Source: Adiantum capillus-veneris
Lineage: Eukaryota; Streptophyta; Polypodiopsida; Polypodiales; Pteridaceae
Reading direction: 5' to 3'
DNA: 64,000 nt
NCBI GenBank assembly: GCA_014529385.2
Contig: CM043959.1
Coordinates: 53,803,253 to 53,867,252 of the forward strand
Shown here piece by piece: positions 1-10,594 of this stretch. Position 1 is the stretch's first letter; each line of letters opens with the position of its first letter. The notes beneath the pieces were generated by a model. The model saw nothing but the letters and a program-made list of their open reading frames with translations, was not told the origin of the DNA and searched no databases. The position numbers and the translations under genes were made by a program.

Positions 1-1783
1 TTTAGAGTAAATGTGCACGTGCATAATTTCCAATTGCAATGAAGTGAAACCCTAAGAACCACAATTTTTTCCTTCTTTATGGACTCAAGAACTGACGACC
101 ACTAATAATGAATCTCATTTTCTACCAATCAACATATAGTCAATATACAAATTTGATAGATTGTGTGTAATCATATCAAATACTTAAGGATAAGAAAATA
201 AAAGCCAAAATTTTGTCAAAGTTAAAAATGAAGAGCAATGGCAAAGCCTTGCCTCTTAAGGCATACCACAAAGTGCATCTATATCTATACTATATAAGAT
301 GGAGCTTAAAATTTTGGAGGCATTCATTGGTTTACTTCAATGACAATCTTACCGAACATCTAATCTAAAATGCAAAAGAAAAGGTAAAATTGTAAAAAAT
401 GAAAAGCCTTTTGACAATGTGCCCTCAAAAGACCTTCTGCTCTACATAAAATAAACGTACCAACCTAACATTTTTCTACGTTAGTATGTAAATGTTGTCT
501 TGTTTATATAATTACATGCTAGCAGGGATTTCATTGAAGTAATCACGATCGTGTGATTATGTTGATAACTCTAGTATTTACACAAGAAAATCACGTGATC
601 ACGTTAATTGTTAACGTGACTTTGGTTATAACTTGCAAAAACCCATAGAATCGGTTAGCCCTTCGGGATTTTTCATTTTTCTTGCGGGTCTCCCCGGCCT
701 TTTTTATTTTCCCGGCGGGCCCGCATAGCCGACGGGCCTGCTGGAAAATGAAAAAGCCCGGCGGGAGTAATTATATATAGTAAACAATGTGCTAACTGCG
801 GTCCTTGAAAATCTTTGGGAGGTGTATCCGAGTGCCGGGTGTAGTCATCTCCTTGTGCATTGTCCTAAGGTTATAGAGTCACAACTTGTTTTTTTGGGCC
901 GGACGTGATTCTTAATTCGACGGTAACACTTCTAAATTTTTTTAATTCCTTTACTGACATAAAGGTACAAAACCAAAATAATCGAAAACTTGGAGAGTCA
1001 TGTTCATTGCGACAAATCCATTGGTCCAAATGAGGGCTGTAATTGGTTTTAGAAGATGAGCATATGTAAATGACGAGTCGATAGTCAAAGGTTGGATGTC
1101 ATGTACTAGTGTACTGGGCATATAAAGATCCTTGAAGTCTTGCATTTTTCACCATCATAGATTTGAGTTGATATACACTATCACTCCACAATGTAAGAGC
1201 TATAATCCTTAATTGGGTCAAAATAGATTTTATATATTGAATTGGTTGCATGGGGGGCTACAATCCTTCACTGGATACAAGTAGTCCTCAATTGTGTGAT
1301 TATATTGAAGATTTATTTGTATTAGTTCATGAATTGGTTTATACAAAGAGTGCATTATGTATTACGATAGATTATTAGTGCATGAAATGACCAATCATAT
1401 ATTTTATTGCTTTCGTTTCTTTTTTGCAAACAACTGACATTGTTCAGTGTAGAAGTTGATTATTCTTTGTAGCATTTGAAATTAGATGTGTATTGTTTGC
1501 AAATCAAAGTGGACATATAAATTATCATTATAATAATAATTGCATTGAGAAATTGATAGCATTGTTATAGTTATTATGCCGTGCATAGAGTGTATTACAA
1601 TGTGTATGTTTGCTCACAACATAGTGATTGATATGTGGATAGACTAGCGTGCATTGAAAATATGATATTGTGCATTTTGGTTACTTTCATATTGAATGGT
1701 TTCTTAATATATATTGAAAATAGGAAAAATGTTTCAAAAACTGAACATTTGGTTCTTTTGTCTTCAGTTTTAATTTAAAAGCA
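1..1783. other. No gene recognised; AT-rich intergenic DNA with a GC-rich patch
   Basis: No coding region is convincing here; the one short minus-strand frame near 951-1145 has no recognisable content. Around 540-640 there are several short palindromes built on ATCACGTGAT-like words. At 650-775 an otherwise AT-rich sequence turns GC-rich with repeated CCCGGCGGG/CCGGGC words that could fold back. A similar mixture (GTGATTAC words followed by AGCCC...GGGCTTTT words) occurs at 37570-37870, so this may be a dispersed noncoding repeat. That relation was judged by eye and is weak. Confidence 0.4.
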
Positions 1784-2585
1784 ATGGAGAAAAATGTGGG
1801 CACAAGTGATACGAAGAAACAAAAAAAAAAAGCTCCTGGTAAAGAGTGAGATTATGCTTACAACTTATGCAGCCAACATATGGATTGGCAATGTAAATTT
1901 TGTCTCACAACAAAATTAGGCGGTACACCATGTATTAGGGACCATTTTTTGAGTAGCGTTAAAAAGAGTTGTAAGAAATGTGAACATCCTCAGGCACCTA
2001 CAATTGCAAAGCGTTTGAGAGAAGAGCTCGCCAAAAAGGGTGACAAGAGACAACAGATATATATCTCTGTGGTTGCAAGTCAAGAGTTCTTAGAGCCAGA
2101 TATTAACTCTGTAGATCCTGTAGTGACGCCAACTAACCTTGGAGATCAACCTGCACAGGGGGAGGAGATTTCAATCAGCGTTCTTTTTAAGCGTCACAAT
2201 GAAGGTGGACTTGGTCAAATGCGTAAAAAATAATTACATCAAAGCTTTCGAGTGCCATCTCTAGAAGAAGCACAAACTGCACTTGCTGCACTTTCCAAAG
2301 CAATATCCTTCACTGGAAGTGCTTTGGTCATGGTAGATAGCAATCATTTGAAGGCTGCTTGGAAGAAAATCGGTGAGTTTGGCCCAGGATTTTCAGCTCC
2401 TTCTTATCACACGATACGAAATGTTTTCTTGGACAAATGTTACACCGAAGTCAAAGAGTGTGTTGAAAAAATAATACTTGGGAATATTTCGCTTTCAGGA
2501 TGCACAATTGTGAGTGATGGTTGGTCAAATGTTAAAAGAAGACCGTTGATCAATGTAATGCTGGTTTGTCCAAGGGGAGAAACGT
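1784..2585 (+). pseudogene. hAT transposase, 5' half (BED finger + DUF659 part), interrupted
   Basis: This is the N-terminal half of a hAT-family DNA transposase. From the ATG at 1784 one frame runs through a lysine-rich stretch, an in-frame TGA near 1847, and a BED-type zinc finger from 1880 (WQCKFC...DHFL...CKKC). An in-frame TAA at 2231-2233 follows, then a DUF659 segment containing GCTIVSDGWSN and LINVMLVCPRGET. The frame stops at 2585 because a Ty3 element is inserted there; it resumes at 8987 with FIKAIDSFG, giving a clean in-frame join across the insertion. hAT transposases bind terminal inverted repeats through the BED finger and cut with an RNase H-fold core. The two stops make this copy inactive. 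No hAT inverted repeats or 8-bp target duplication were found. Confidence 0.85.
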
Positions 2586-3578
2586 TGTGACGTGTTTTTA
2601 CGGAATGATGCAAGCCACCCCAAAGACTTTGGAAAGGTTTTTTTAATGATTTTGGGTCCCTTATATGTAAATAAAGCATGCTTGTACACAGTGTACAAAG
2701 GCGGTGTGTGCCAGTTGTCTCTACGCATGCGGGCCAGTTGTGCGGGGTGCATAGTTTTGTTGTTTTTGTACATAGACGTGTCGAGACTTGAAAGAGTCAC
2801 TTAGTACTTGAAAAATATGAACAAAACTGAGTTTTTATCAGCTTGAGGTCATGAGTGAGTGGGGGATTTGACATAGGAAGATCTAGCAGTAAGAAGTGCC
2901 GCGAGGGATAGAGGCGTTTGGGAGTAGAGCAGCCTGTCTTGCTAGTCGAGGGCCCGATGTGGTGAGTTGAGAGTGTGTCTCTCCTCAATGGGCTGATTAA
3001 AGTGGGTGCTTAGCTCTGCATATTGACCTCTCTTCATCTTGTTTTGAGGTATGGTGGCTATGGTGTGTGCAACTCCTTGTGGTGCAGCTAGTCGAGGGTA
3101 AACTATGTGCTGCAATGCCTTGCTTGTACATATATCAAAGGGCAAGGTTTCCCCCAAGTTTTCCATCACCTTTTTTGATTTTTTTTTCCTGAACTTTGTG
3201 GATTTTCAAATTAAGCTTGATTTGAGTGGGTTTTGGTCAAGCTATGTGTATATATGGGAGCGCCCATGGAAGGGCGTTTGAAAAGAAGTGAAGCTCTTTG
3301 AGTTATGGTCAAAAGTACAGATATTTCCATGGTTTTTTTCTCACGTTTTTCCTTGATTTTATTGCTTCCTTGGTGTCTTTGAGTGCAATGGAGTGTAGTG
3401 GGAGTTGTAGCGGTGTAGTCGGAGCTAGTCGAGGCTAGTCGAGGTTGAGTGTGTGTGAAATTGAGAAAATTAGTGAGAGAAGGTCAACCCATATTATCTC
3501 AAGAGAGCTATACTCTTCATCCTATTTTCTTGGTGTTGGTTTGAGGTGTTGTCGAGGTCAACCCTCCAATCCTTCACA
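2586..3578 (+). repeat. LTR of Tat-like Ty3 element (upstream copy)
   Basis: A 993-bp long terminal repeat that begins TGTGA and ends TCACA, so its tips are mirror-inverted. It is repeated with about 1-2% difference by eye at 7995-8986. It sits exactly in the hAT reading frame: GAGAAACGT before it and ACGTTTATAAAGG after the distal LTR give a 4-bp (ACGT) or 5-bp (AACGT) target duplication. The short plus and minus frames inside it are chance frames in LTR sequence. Confidence 0.85.
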
Positions 3579-3579
3579 T

Positions 3580-3598
3580 AAACTGGTGCCCCCACTGA
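3580..3598 (+). promoter_or_regulatory. Putative primer binding site of Ty3 element
   Basis: Directly after the LTR end lies AAACTGGTGCCCCCACTGA. Its position and its TGG start fit a minus-strand primer binding site, and the GGTGCC-rich form recalls the sites of Tat/Ogre-type elements. The matching tRNA was not identified. Confidence 0.4.
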
Positions 3599-3669
3599 GG
3601 AGAAGAGAATCCTTCTAATAGGGTTTTGATCTACAGATTGGCATCCATTTGAAGATCAACTCAAGGCCT

Positions 3670-6600
3670 ATGGCGGGAGATGGGTATGAAATCTTCAAGG
3701 GTGGGAAAGGAGAAGATGTGGACAAGTTCATCCGAAGGATCGAATTGATTGCATTGAAGAGCAATAGGGACGATGGTGCATTCAAGGTACGTTTGGTGAG
3801 TTTGCTACTTGAAGGTGAAGCACGTGAATGGTATGAAGATAGGCTTGAAGGTGGTGTAAAGGGAGATTGGAATCTTATTTCTCATGCCTTGAGAGAAGAG
3901 TTTGAGAAGGAGGATGATCCTGAGTATTTGTGGAGAGAGCTAAGCAAGCTGCAACAAGGAGAACATGAAGACATCAATGTGCACATAAACAGGTTTGAAG
4001 CTTGTTGGAGAAAGATCATAAAGGGACTTGAAGAGAATCAAATGCCCCCTGATTTCTTGAAGAAAGATAGGTTTGTGGTTGTCTTACATCAAAGCATTAG
4101 AGACAAGGTGGAGCTCAAGGACCCAGGGACCTACAATGAGGCAGTAAAGGTTTCTAGAGAGCAATGGAGAAAGAAGGTGAGAAGGCATGAAATGGCAAAT
4201 AGGGAAAGAGAAGCAAATGTACATCAAAGGGATGGTTATGTGTCAACAAATAATGTGGTCGAGCCTTTGCCTTTGGATATGCATGTTGAAAGGGAAATCC
4301 ATGTAGAAGCTCCAAGAGTGGACAATAGAGGACAGGAATCCTTTCACCAAGACATTCAAAGATTGACAGAGAAAATAGGAAACCTCAACCTTGCTATGCA
4401 AGCTATCCAACAACAAGTAAGAAGACCTCAAGGAGAACGGCCTCAAAGGAATAGAGGTGATAATGTGATGTGTTACAATTGTGGGGAGAGAGGGCATATA
4501 TCGCCCAATTGCAATCAACCAAGGAGAGAGCTAGGAGGTATATATCCTATCATACAAAGACAAATAGGTAATGAAGGCAATGTAAATGGAAATGTGCAAC
4601 CTCTCCAAGGTCAAGGACTTGCACAACAACAGGGACAAAATCAAGCTCAAGCACCTCCACAATTTAACGTAGGAATTTTGGAGGCAGTTGAGGAGGGAGA
4701 TGAAGATGATGAGGTTGATGTCTTTGCAAATAAGAGAACAAGGGCACAAAAATCAGGGAGTGAAGGACTTTTCAAAGAGGAAAGAGCAAGGACAAAGCCA
4801 AGGAGAGATGCAGATAAAGGCAAGGCACCTATGGAAGAGGCTGAAAGTAGTAAGCAGGCAATGGTAAGGGCAAGAAGAAGGAAGATAGGCATGGATGATT
4901 TTCAGCTTGGGAAGGGTCAATCAGCATACAATCTCTTAGAAGACTTGAAGAACAAGAGGGCCGACATATCATATGGGAAACTCTTGCATTTGAGCTCAAG
5001 TATGAGAAGGCACTGGCATAAACTAGCTAGTGTTAGAAGGATGAAGGTAAAGACACGCGATGCACATGTAGTGCAGCTTCATAAAGTTACTGATGTTTTG
5101 CCTGTGGTTGATGCTTGGATACATGGAAGGAGGGTGAATAAGGTGTACATGGATGGTGGAGCCCAAGTGTGCGTTATGACAGAGGAAACAATGCAGCAAT
5201 TGGGATTGCAGCTCACAGCCAAATCCTTGTTCAGTGTGAAGATGGCAAATAGTAGTAGAGTGAAATGCTTGGGAGTTATTCATGACTTGGAGCTTAATGT
5301 TTTGGGTCAAAGGGCTGTCATGGACATTCATGTGATGCCTGCAAAGCTTGGGGCATATCCAGTTATATTGGGTAGACCTAGGTTGATTGCTATGAGGTCA
5401 CGGCAGGACTGGTACAGGGGATGTATTGACCTCTTTGTGGACAGGCCTAAAGAGAATAGGATTAGATATGATATGAAAACATGTAAGGTGCTGGAAATTG
5501 ATGATGAACCAACTATGCATCAATATTTATCGCCATCCACTTATGACATGTGTGACAATTCTTCTAGTGCATCCTCTACATGTATTGACGATGAGGTTTA
5601 TGATCAAAGTCTTCTTGATCTTGATGTAGATCTTTGTGGGATACATGTATATGATGAAAATTGTGATAAAGGGGGTAATATGAGATCAGAAAATGCCCAT
5701 GGGGCTGATCATGAGCCGAATGTACCAAAAGCTGAATTAATGGATATGCTTGTAGGTGACCTGACTTGTCATGAGAGAGAAGCATATGACGCATTGTTTG
5801 ATAAGTATCCCAAGTTGTTTGCCAAAGATTATGCTCAAATGAGGGGAACAAAGAGTGTTGTTCACGAAATAAAGCTTAAAGAAGGTGCAAAGCCTGTTGC
5901 TCAAAAGCTAAGGAGATTGGGCACCATTCAACGAAAGGTGTTGGAGATAGAGGTGAGTAAGCTTTTGCAAACTGGTTTTATCTACCTTGTGGATGATGCA
6001 GAATGGGTTTCCCCTGTGGTTATAGTCCCAAAAAAGGGAAATAAATGGAGAATATGTGTGGACTATAAGCCATTGAATGCGGCAACAAAGCGGCATCACT
6101 ATCCCCTTCCCTTTCAAGATGAGATTTTGGACACTGTTGCAGGTCATGAGAGATATTCGGTATGTGATGGGTTCAGTGGGTATTTTCAAATTGGGATTGC
6201 ATATGAAGATCAAAATAAGACTAGCTTTTTGACCCCATGGGGAGTGTTTTGCTATAGGGTGATGCCCTTTGGCTTGATGAATTCTTATGCGAGCTTCCAA
6301 AGTTGGATGGACAAAGTATTGGGGCCTTACCTTGGAAGCTTTGTAAAAGTCTCTATGAATGATTTTTGTGTTTACAGTGATAGAATGCTTCATGTGAAAA
6401 ATCTTGATATGGTGTTTAAAAGGATTGATGATGATGGGGGTCAACTCAATCCTTTGAAATGTAAAATTGCAAGAGCTAGAGTGATACTTCTTGGCCATGA
6501 GGTAAGTGAGAATGGGATAGCTCCAGATCCTGCAAAAGTGGAATGTTTGCTTATGATGGAGAGTCCTAAAAGTACAAAGGAATTGATGAGTTTTGTACAA

Positions 6601-7611
6601 AAGATAAGGTACTTGTCAAGGTCTTTTTGTATGCTTGCTGAATATGTACACCCTTTGCAAGAAGCAACACAAAAAGACCCTTTTCTTTGGAATGAGCATG
6701 AGCAAACAGCTTTTGAGGATGTCAAGGAAAAGCTATCTACATTATCTTTGATGATGCCTCCTTGTTGGGATGAAATTTTTTACTTGAGCTTGAGGGTGGG
6801 TGAGCATGCTATTGGTGCAGTATTGATGCAAAAAGGAAAAAAGCAATCTTATATGAGGCCGGTTTACTACATAAGCAAAGTGAAGAATGATGCACAAAAA
6901 TCTTGGCATGAGATTGAGCAATTGGTTTGGGCATTGGTATATACAACAAAAAGGCTGAAATCTTATCTTATTTGTAAGCCTTTTGTGGTGTTAACATCAT
7001 GTAGTTTATTGCCTCATGCACTAAGGTATCCCGGGGATAGTCCTAAATTGCAAAAGTGGATACTTAGCTTGCAACAATTTGACATGAGCTTTACTAAGGA
7101 GGATAGTGTGAGAGCAAATATGGCGGATATGCTCACTTTTAAAGAGATTCATGCAAGGAGTGAGTTGAAGAAGGATTTGGAAAAGAAGATAGCACCAAGT
7201 CCAACTATGCATGCGGAGCTTCAGGATGTAGAGGGTACCTTATACTTTGACGGGGCTTTCAAAAGGAGCATTAATAAGGGCACTATTGGTTATGTATTTG
7301 TGGATAAAAATGGCATTGAGTGCTGGTTTGGAAGCCAAGAAGTGGATGTAAAGAGTAATAATGAGGCTGAGTATGCAAGCCTCTGTTTGGGCTTGGAAGA
7401 ATGTGTCAAAAGACATGTAAGGAGGCTTTTAATCAAAGGTGATTCTATGTTTATTGTGCGGCAAGTTCAAGGTACCTGGAAGGTAAATCAAGAAGGCATG
7501 AAGGGCTGGTTTTTCAAAGTGAGGAAGTTGTTAAAGTCTTTTACTTCCTTTCAAATATGGCATGTACCACGAAATATGAATGTAAGGGCTCATGAGTTGG
7601 CGTCACAATGA
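3670..7611 (+). CDS. Ty3/Tat-like Gag-Pol polyprotein, lacking integrase
   Basis: Retrotransposon polyprotein, open from 3622 with the first ATG at 3670 (about 1313 aa). Residues here count from the upstream TTG at 3649. Order: Gag with a retrotransposon-gag region (about 20-180); CCHC knuckle CYNCGERGHISPNC (about 275-288); aspartic protease with DGGA (about 502); reverse transcriptase with RICVDYKPLN and PFGLMNS; a degenerate connection RNase H; then a second RNase H with FDGAF, NNEAEY and GDSM. The double RNase H points to the Tat lineage. The catalytic box expected as YMDD reads SMND at 902-905, so one catalytic Asp is Asn. The frame ends at LASQ where hAT sequence begins (7600), so integrase is absent. 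The ORF is long and open but the element should be incompetent. Confidence 0.85.
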   Translation: MAGDGYEIFKGGKGEDVDKFIRRIELIALKSNRDDGAFKVRLVSLLLEGEAREWYEDRLEGGVKGDWNLISHALREEFEKEDDPEYLWRELSKLQQGEHEDINVHINRFEACWRKIIKGLEENQMPPDFLKKDRFVVVLHQSIRDKVELKDPGTYNEAVKVSREQWRKKVRRHEMANREREANVHQRDGYVSTNNVVEPLPLDMHVEREIHVEAPRVDNRGQESFHQDIQRLTEKIGNLNLAMQAIQQQVRRPQGERPQRNRGDNVMCYNCGERGHISPNCNQPRRELGGIYPIIQRQIGNEGNVNGNVQPLQGQGLAQQQGQNQAQAPPQFNVGILEAVEEGDEDDEVDVFANKRTRAQKSGSEGLFKEERARTKPRRDADKGKAPMEEAESSKQAMVRARRRKIGMDDFQLGKGQSAYNLLEDLKNKRADISYGKLLHLSSSMRRHWHKLASVRRMKVKTRDAHVVQLHKVTDVLPVVDAWIHGRRVNKVYMDGGAQVCVMTEETMQQLGLQLTAKSLFSVKMANSSRVKCLGVIHDLELNVLGQRAVMDIHVMPAKLGAYPVILGRPRLIAMRSRQDWYRGCIDLFVDRPKENRIRYDMKTCKVLEIDDEPTMHQYLSPSTYDMCDNSSSASSTCIDDEVYDQSLLDLDVDLCGIHVYDENCDKGGNMRSENAHGADHEPNVPKAELMDMLVGDLTCHEREAYDALFDKYPKLFAKDYAQMRGTKSVVHEIKLKEGAKPVAQKLRRLGTIQRKVLEIEVSKLLQTGFIYLVDDAEWVSPVVIVPKKGNKWRICVDYKPLNAATKRHHYPLPFQDEILDTVAGHERYSVCDGFSGYFQIGIAYEDQNKTSFLTPWGVFCYRVMPFGLMNSYASFQSWMDKVLGPYLGSFVKVSMNDFCVYSDRMLHVKNLDMVFKRIDDDGGQLNPLKCKIARARVILLGHEVSENGIAPDPAKVECLLMMESPKSTKELMSFVQKIRYLSRSFCMLAEYVHPLQEATQKDPFLWNEHEQTAFEDVKEKLSTLSLMMPPCWDEIFYLSLRVGEHAIGAVLMQKGKKQSYMRPVYYISKVKNDAQKSWHEIEQLVWALVYTTKRLKSYLICKPFVVLTSCSLLPHALRYPGDSPKLQKWILSLQQFDMSFTKEDSVRANMADMLTFKEIHARSELKKDLEKKIAPSPTMHAELQDVEGTLYFDGAFKRSINKGTIGYVFVDKNGIECWFGSQEVDVKSNNEAEYASLCLGLEECVKRHVRRLLIKGDSMFIVRQVQGTWKVNQEGMKGWFFKVRKLLKSFTSFQIWHVPRNMNVRAHELASQ

Positions 7612-7994
7612 AGGTGGACTTGGTCAAATGCGTAAAAAATAATTACATCAAAGCTTTCGAGTGCCATCTCTAGAAGAAGCACAAACTGCACTTGCTGCAC
7701 TTTCCAAAGCAATATTCTTCACTGGAAGTGCTTTGGTCATGGTAGATAGCAATCATTGGAAGGCTGCTTGGAAGAAAATCGGTGAGTTTGGCCTAGGATT
7801 TTCAGCTCCTTCTTATCACACGATACGAAATGTTTTCTTGGACAAATGTTACACCGAAGTCAAAGAGTGTGTTGAAAAAATAATACTTGGGAATATTTCG
7901 CTTTCAGGATGCACAATTGTGAGTGATGGTTGGTCAAATGTTAAAAGAAGACCGTTGATCAATGTAATGCTGGTTTGTCCAAGGGGAGAAACGT
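7600..7994 (+). repeat. Second copy of the hAT segment, fused to the pol ORF
   Basis: Sequence 7600-7994 repeats 2191-2585 (offset 5409 bp), including the in-frame TAA and the DUF659 motif, with only a few substitutions. It is joined to the RNase H region at GCGTCACAATG and runs straight into the second LTR. The shared stop shows the hAT gene was already broken before the duplication. Confidence 0.9.
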
Positions 7995-8986
7995 TGTGAC
8001 GTGTTTTTACGGAATGATGCAAGCCACCCCAAAGACTTTGGAAAGGGTTTTTTAATGCTTTTGGGTTCCTTATATGTAAATAAAGCATGCTTGTACAAAG
8101 TGTACAAAGGCGGTGTGTGCCAGCTGTCTCTACGCATGCGGGCCAGTTGTGCGGGGTGCATAGTTTTGTTGTTTTTGTACATAGACGTGTCGAGACTTGA
8201 AAGAGTCACTTAGTACTTGAAAAATATGAACAAAACTGAGTTTTTATCAGCTTGAGGTCGTGAGTGAGTGGGGGATTTGACAGAGGAAGATCTAGCAGCA
8301 AGAAGTGCCACGAGGGATAGAGGCGTTTGGGAGTAGAGCAGCCTGTCTTGCTAGTCGAGGGCCCGATGTGGTGAGTTGAGAGTGTGTCTCTCATCAATGG
8401 GCTGATGAAAGTGGGTGCTTAGCTCTGCATATTGACCTCTCTTCATCTTGTTTTGAGGTATGGTGGCTATGGTGTGTGCAGCTCCTTGTGGTGCAGCTAG
8501 TCGAGGGTAAACTATGTGCTGCAATGCCTTGCTTGTACATATATCAAAGGGCAAGGTTTCCCCCAAGTTTTCCATCACCTTTTTTGATTTTTTTTTCTGA
8601 ACTTTGTGGATTTTCAAATTAAGCTTGATTTGAGTGGGTTTTGGTCAAGCTATGTGTATATATGGGAGCGCCCATGGAAGGGTGTTTGAAAAGAAGTGAA
8701 GCTCTTTGAGTTATGGTCAAAAGTGCAGAGATTTCCATGGTTTTTTTCTCACTTTTTTCCTTGATTTTATTGCTTCCTTGGTGTCTTTGAGTGCAATGGA
8801 GTGTAGTGGGAGTTATAGCGGTGTAGTCGGAGCTAGTCGAGGCTAGTCGAGGTTGAGTGTGTGTGAAATTGAGAAAATTAGTGAGAGAAGGTCAACCCAT
8901 ATTATCTCAAGAGAGCTATACTCTTCATCCTCTTTTCTTGGTGTTGGTTTGAGGTGTTGTAGAGGCCAGCCCCCCAATCCTTCACA
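7995..8986 (+). repeat. LTR of Tat-like Ty3 element (downstream copy, probably a solo LTR)
   Basis: Second copy of the TGTGA...TCACA LTR, 1 bp shorter than the copy at 2586. It is preceded by AACGT and followed by ACGT and the continuing hAT gene. Because hAT sequence, not a polypurine tract and integrase, lies directly upstream, this is better read as a solo LTR at the original insertion site than as the ordinary 3' LTR of the ORF at 3670-7611. Confidence 0.75.
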
Positions 8987-10388
8987 ACGTTTATAAAGGC
9001 GATTGATAGTTTTGGTGCAATTAAAAGTGACAAATACATTTCTAAGGTTTTGATTAAATTGATGTTGAACATGTCGTTCAAGTAGTCATGGACAATGCAA
9101 AGAATTGTAAAAATGCCAGTAAATTAATAAAGAAGTGCTTTCCACACATTTTTGCCAATGGTTGTAATACACACAACTTAAACTTTGTGCTGAAGGATTG
9201 GTACACTAGAGAAGAAACCATATGGTTCGCCAAAATAATTGACACAACGTGTTAGGTTGTGAAATTTATCTTGAAACGTCAAAGAGTGCTCGATCTGTAT
9301 AGAATACGCATGTCAGTGATGTTGAATCTTCTTGCTGAAACTCGGTTTTGCACGCACTTTTATACATTAGAATCACTTCTCCATAATAAATGCGCTGGGA
9401 TTGACACATTCAATTGCACGGCCTTTGATGAATGACATCTTGAGCAGAAAGAAAAAGTGAGCGATAAAATTACATGTCTATGTGGCGACGTAAACAAGGC
9501 TGCTTGGTGGAGGAGTGTAATGGATGCATACCATGTGATGATGCCCATTATGTTCGCGATCTGTGACCTTGATCAAAGGGCGCCAAACTTGGGCAAAGTG
9601 TGGATGACATGGTGGTCAGTCCAACAGAGTCTTGAAAATATCGAAGAGCTGAAAGAGTCTGTAGTAGAGAAGGAGTGGCGCCTACCATTCTCTGGCAAAC
9701 AACGAAGAATTTTGGCCAAGTATTTTCATGCAAGGTGGAAGAGCGCTCATAGTCCACTCCATAGTGTTGCTTACATGCTCGACCCGGAGTATTGGAATTT
9801 AGATATGATGTCCAATACAGAGGTGGTAAGGGATTTCTATCACGTGGTCAACACATTCTACTCCAACGTTCGGACCAAATTGATTGCATCAAAGAAATGA
9901 GTGCATTTAAATTAAAAGTAGGTGCTTTTGTGAATGATTTTGTACAACTACTGGGAAAAGAGCAACCTGCATGGAAGTGGTGGATGATGAATGGTGGAGA
10001 TCATTACTCTACCTTACATCCCCTTGCAATGAAAGTACTGGCACAATGTGCAGCAAACTCAAGTTCAGAGAGAAACTGGAGTATGTACAAGTATGTTCAC
10101 AGCACTATTCGCAACAGACTATTAGCAGAGAGAGCGAAAAAATTAGTGTATATGTTTTGCAATAAAAAGATATTGAATCACGTCGAAAGTGTTGGCTATG
10201 AGGAGGAAATGCCAACTTGGTTGTATGATTGTCAAAACAAAAACGAAAAAGAGTTCAATGTTGGTGTATCTCAATGCACTATAGACAAAATAGAAAAGAA
10301 TTTGATAATAGATGTGGAGGCTGAATTACAAGGAGATCCACAACACTCAGACTTAGAACTAGATAACAATTTCATAGATTCAATATAG
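8987..10388 (+). pseudogene. hAT transposase, 3' half (core + dimerisation domain), broken
   Basis: Continuation of the hAT gene. FIKAIDSFG starts at 8990, then the frame shifts near 9085 into VVMDNAKNCKNAS and a CNTHNLNFVLKD segment, conserved parts of the hAT RNase H-like core. 9457-9900 carries a tryptophan-rich segment (AAWWRSV...WWSVQQS) ending in the LDPEYWN region. A frameshift near 9860 leads to 9792-10388 with LHPLAMKVLAQCAANSSSER and NWSMY, the C-terminal dimerisation motif. At least two frameshifts plus the upstream stops make this a pseudogene. The last codons are Asp-rich and end at 10388. Confidence 0.85.
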
Positions 10389-10594
10389 CTTGAGAGTAGA
10401 ATGAAGATCGTGTCAAAAACCATTGTAAAAGACCTTGTATTCAATGTGTTTTGATCATATACAATGCTTTATATTTGCAATTATACATAGTTTGTCGATC
10501 TCAATTGTGTTGCTTTGCAGCAGCATCTTAGTCACCAAACAAATTTCTAAATCTGCTAGGGTATCTTGGCGGGCTTGCTTGAATTTATACTCAG

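Noticed and set aside
5908-6600. 230-aa minus-strand ORF
   Set aside because: It is antisense to the Ty3 reverse transcriptase, with no family features.
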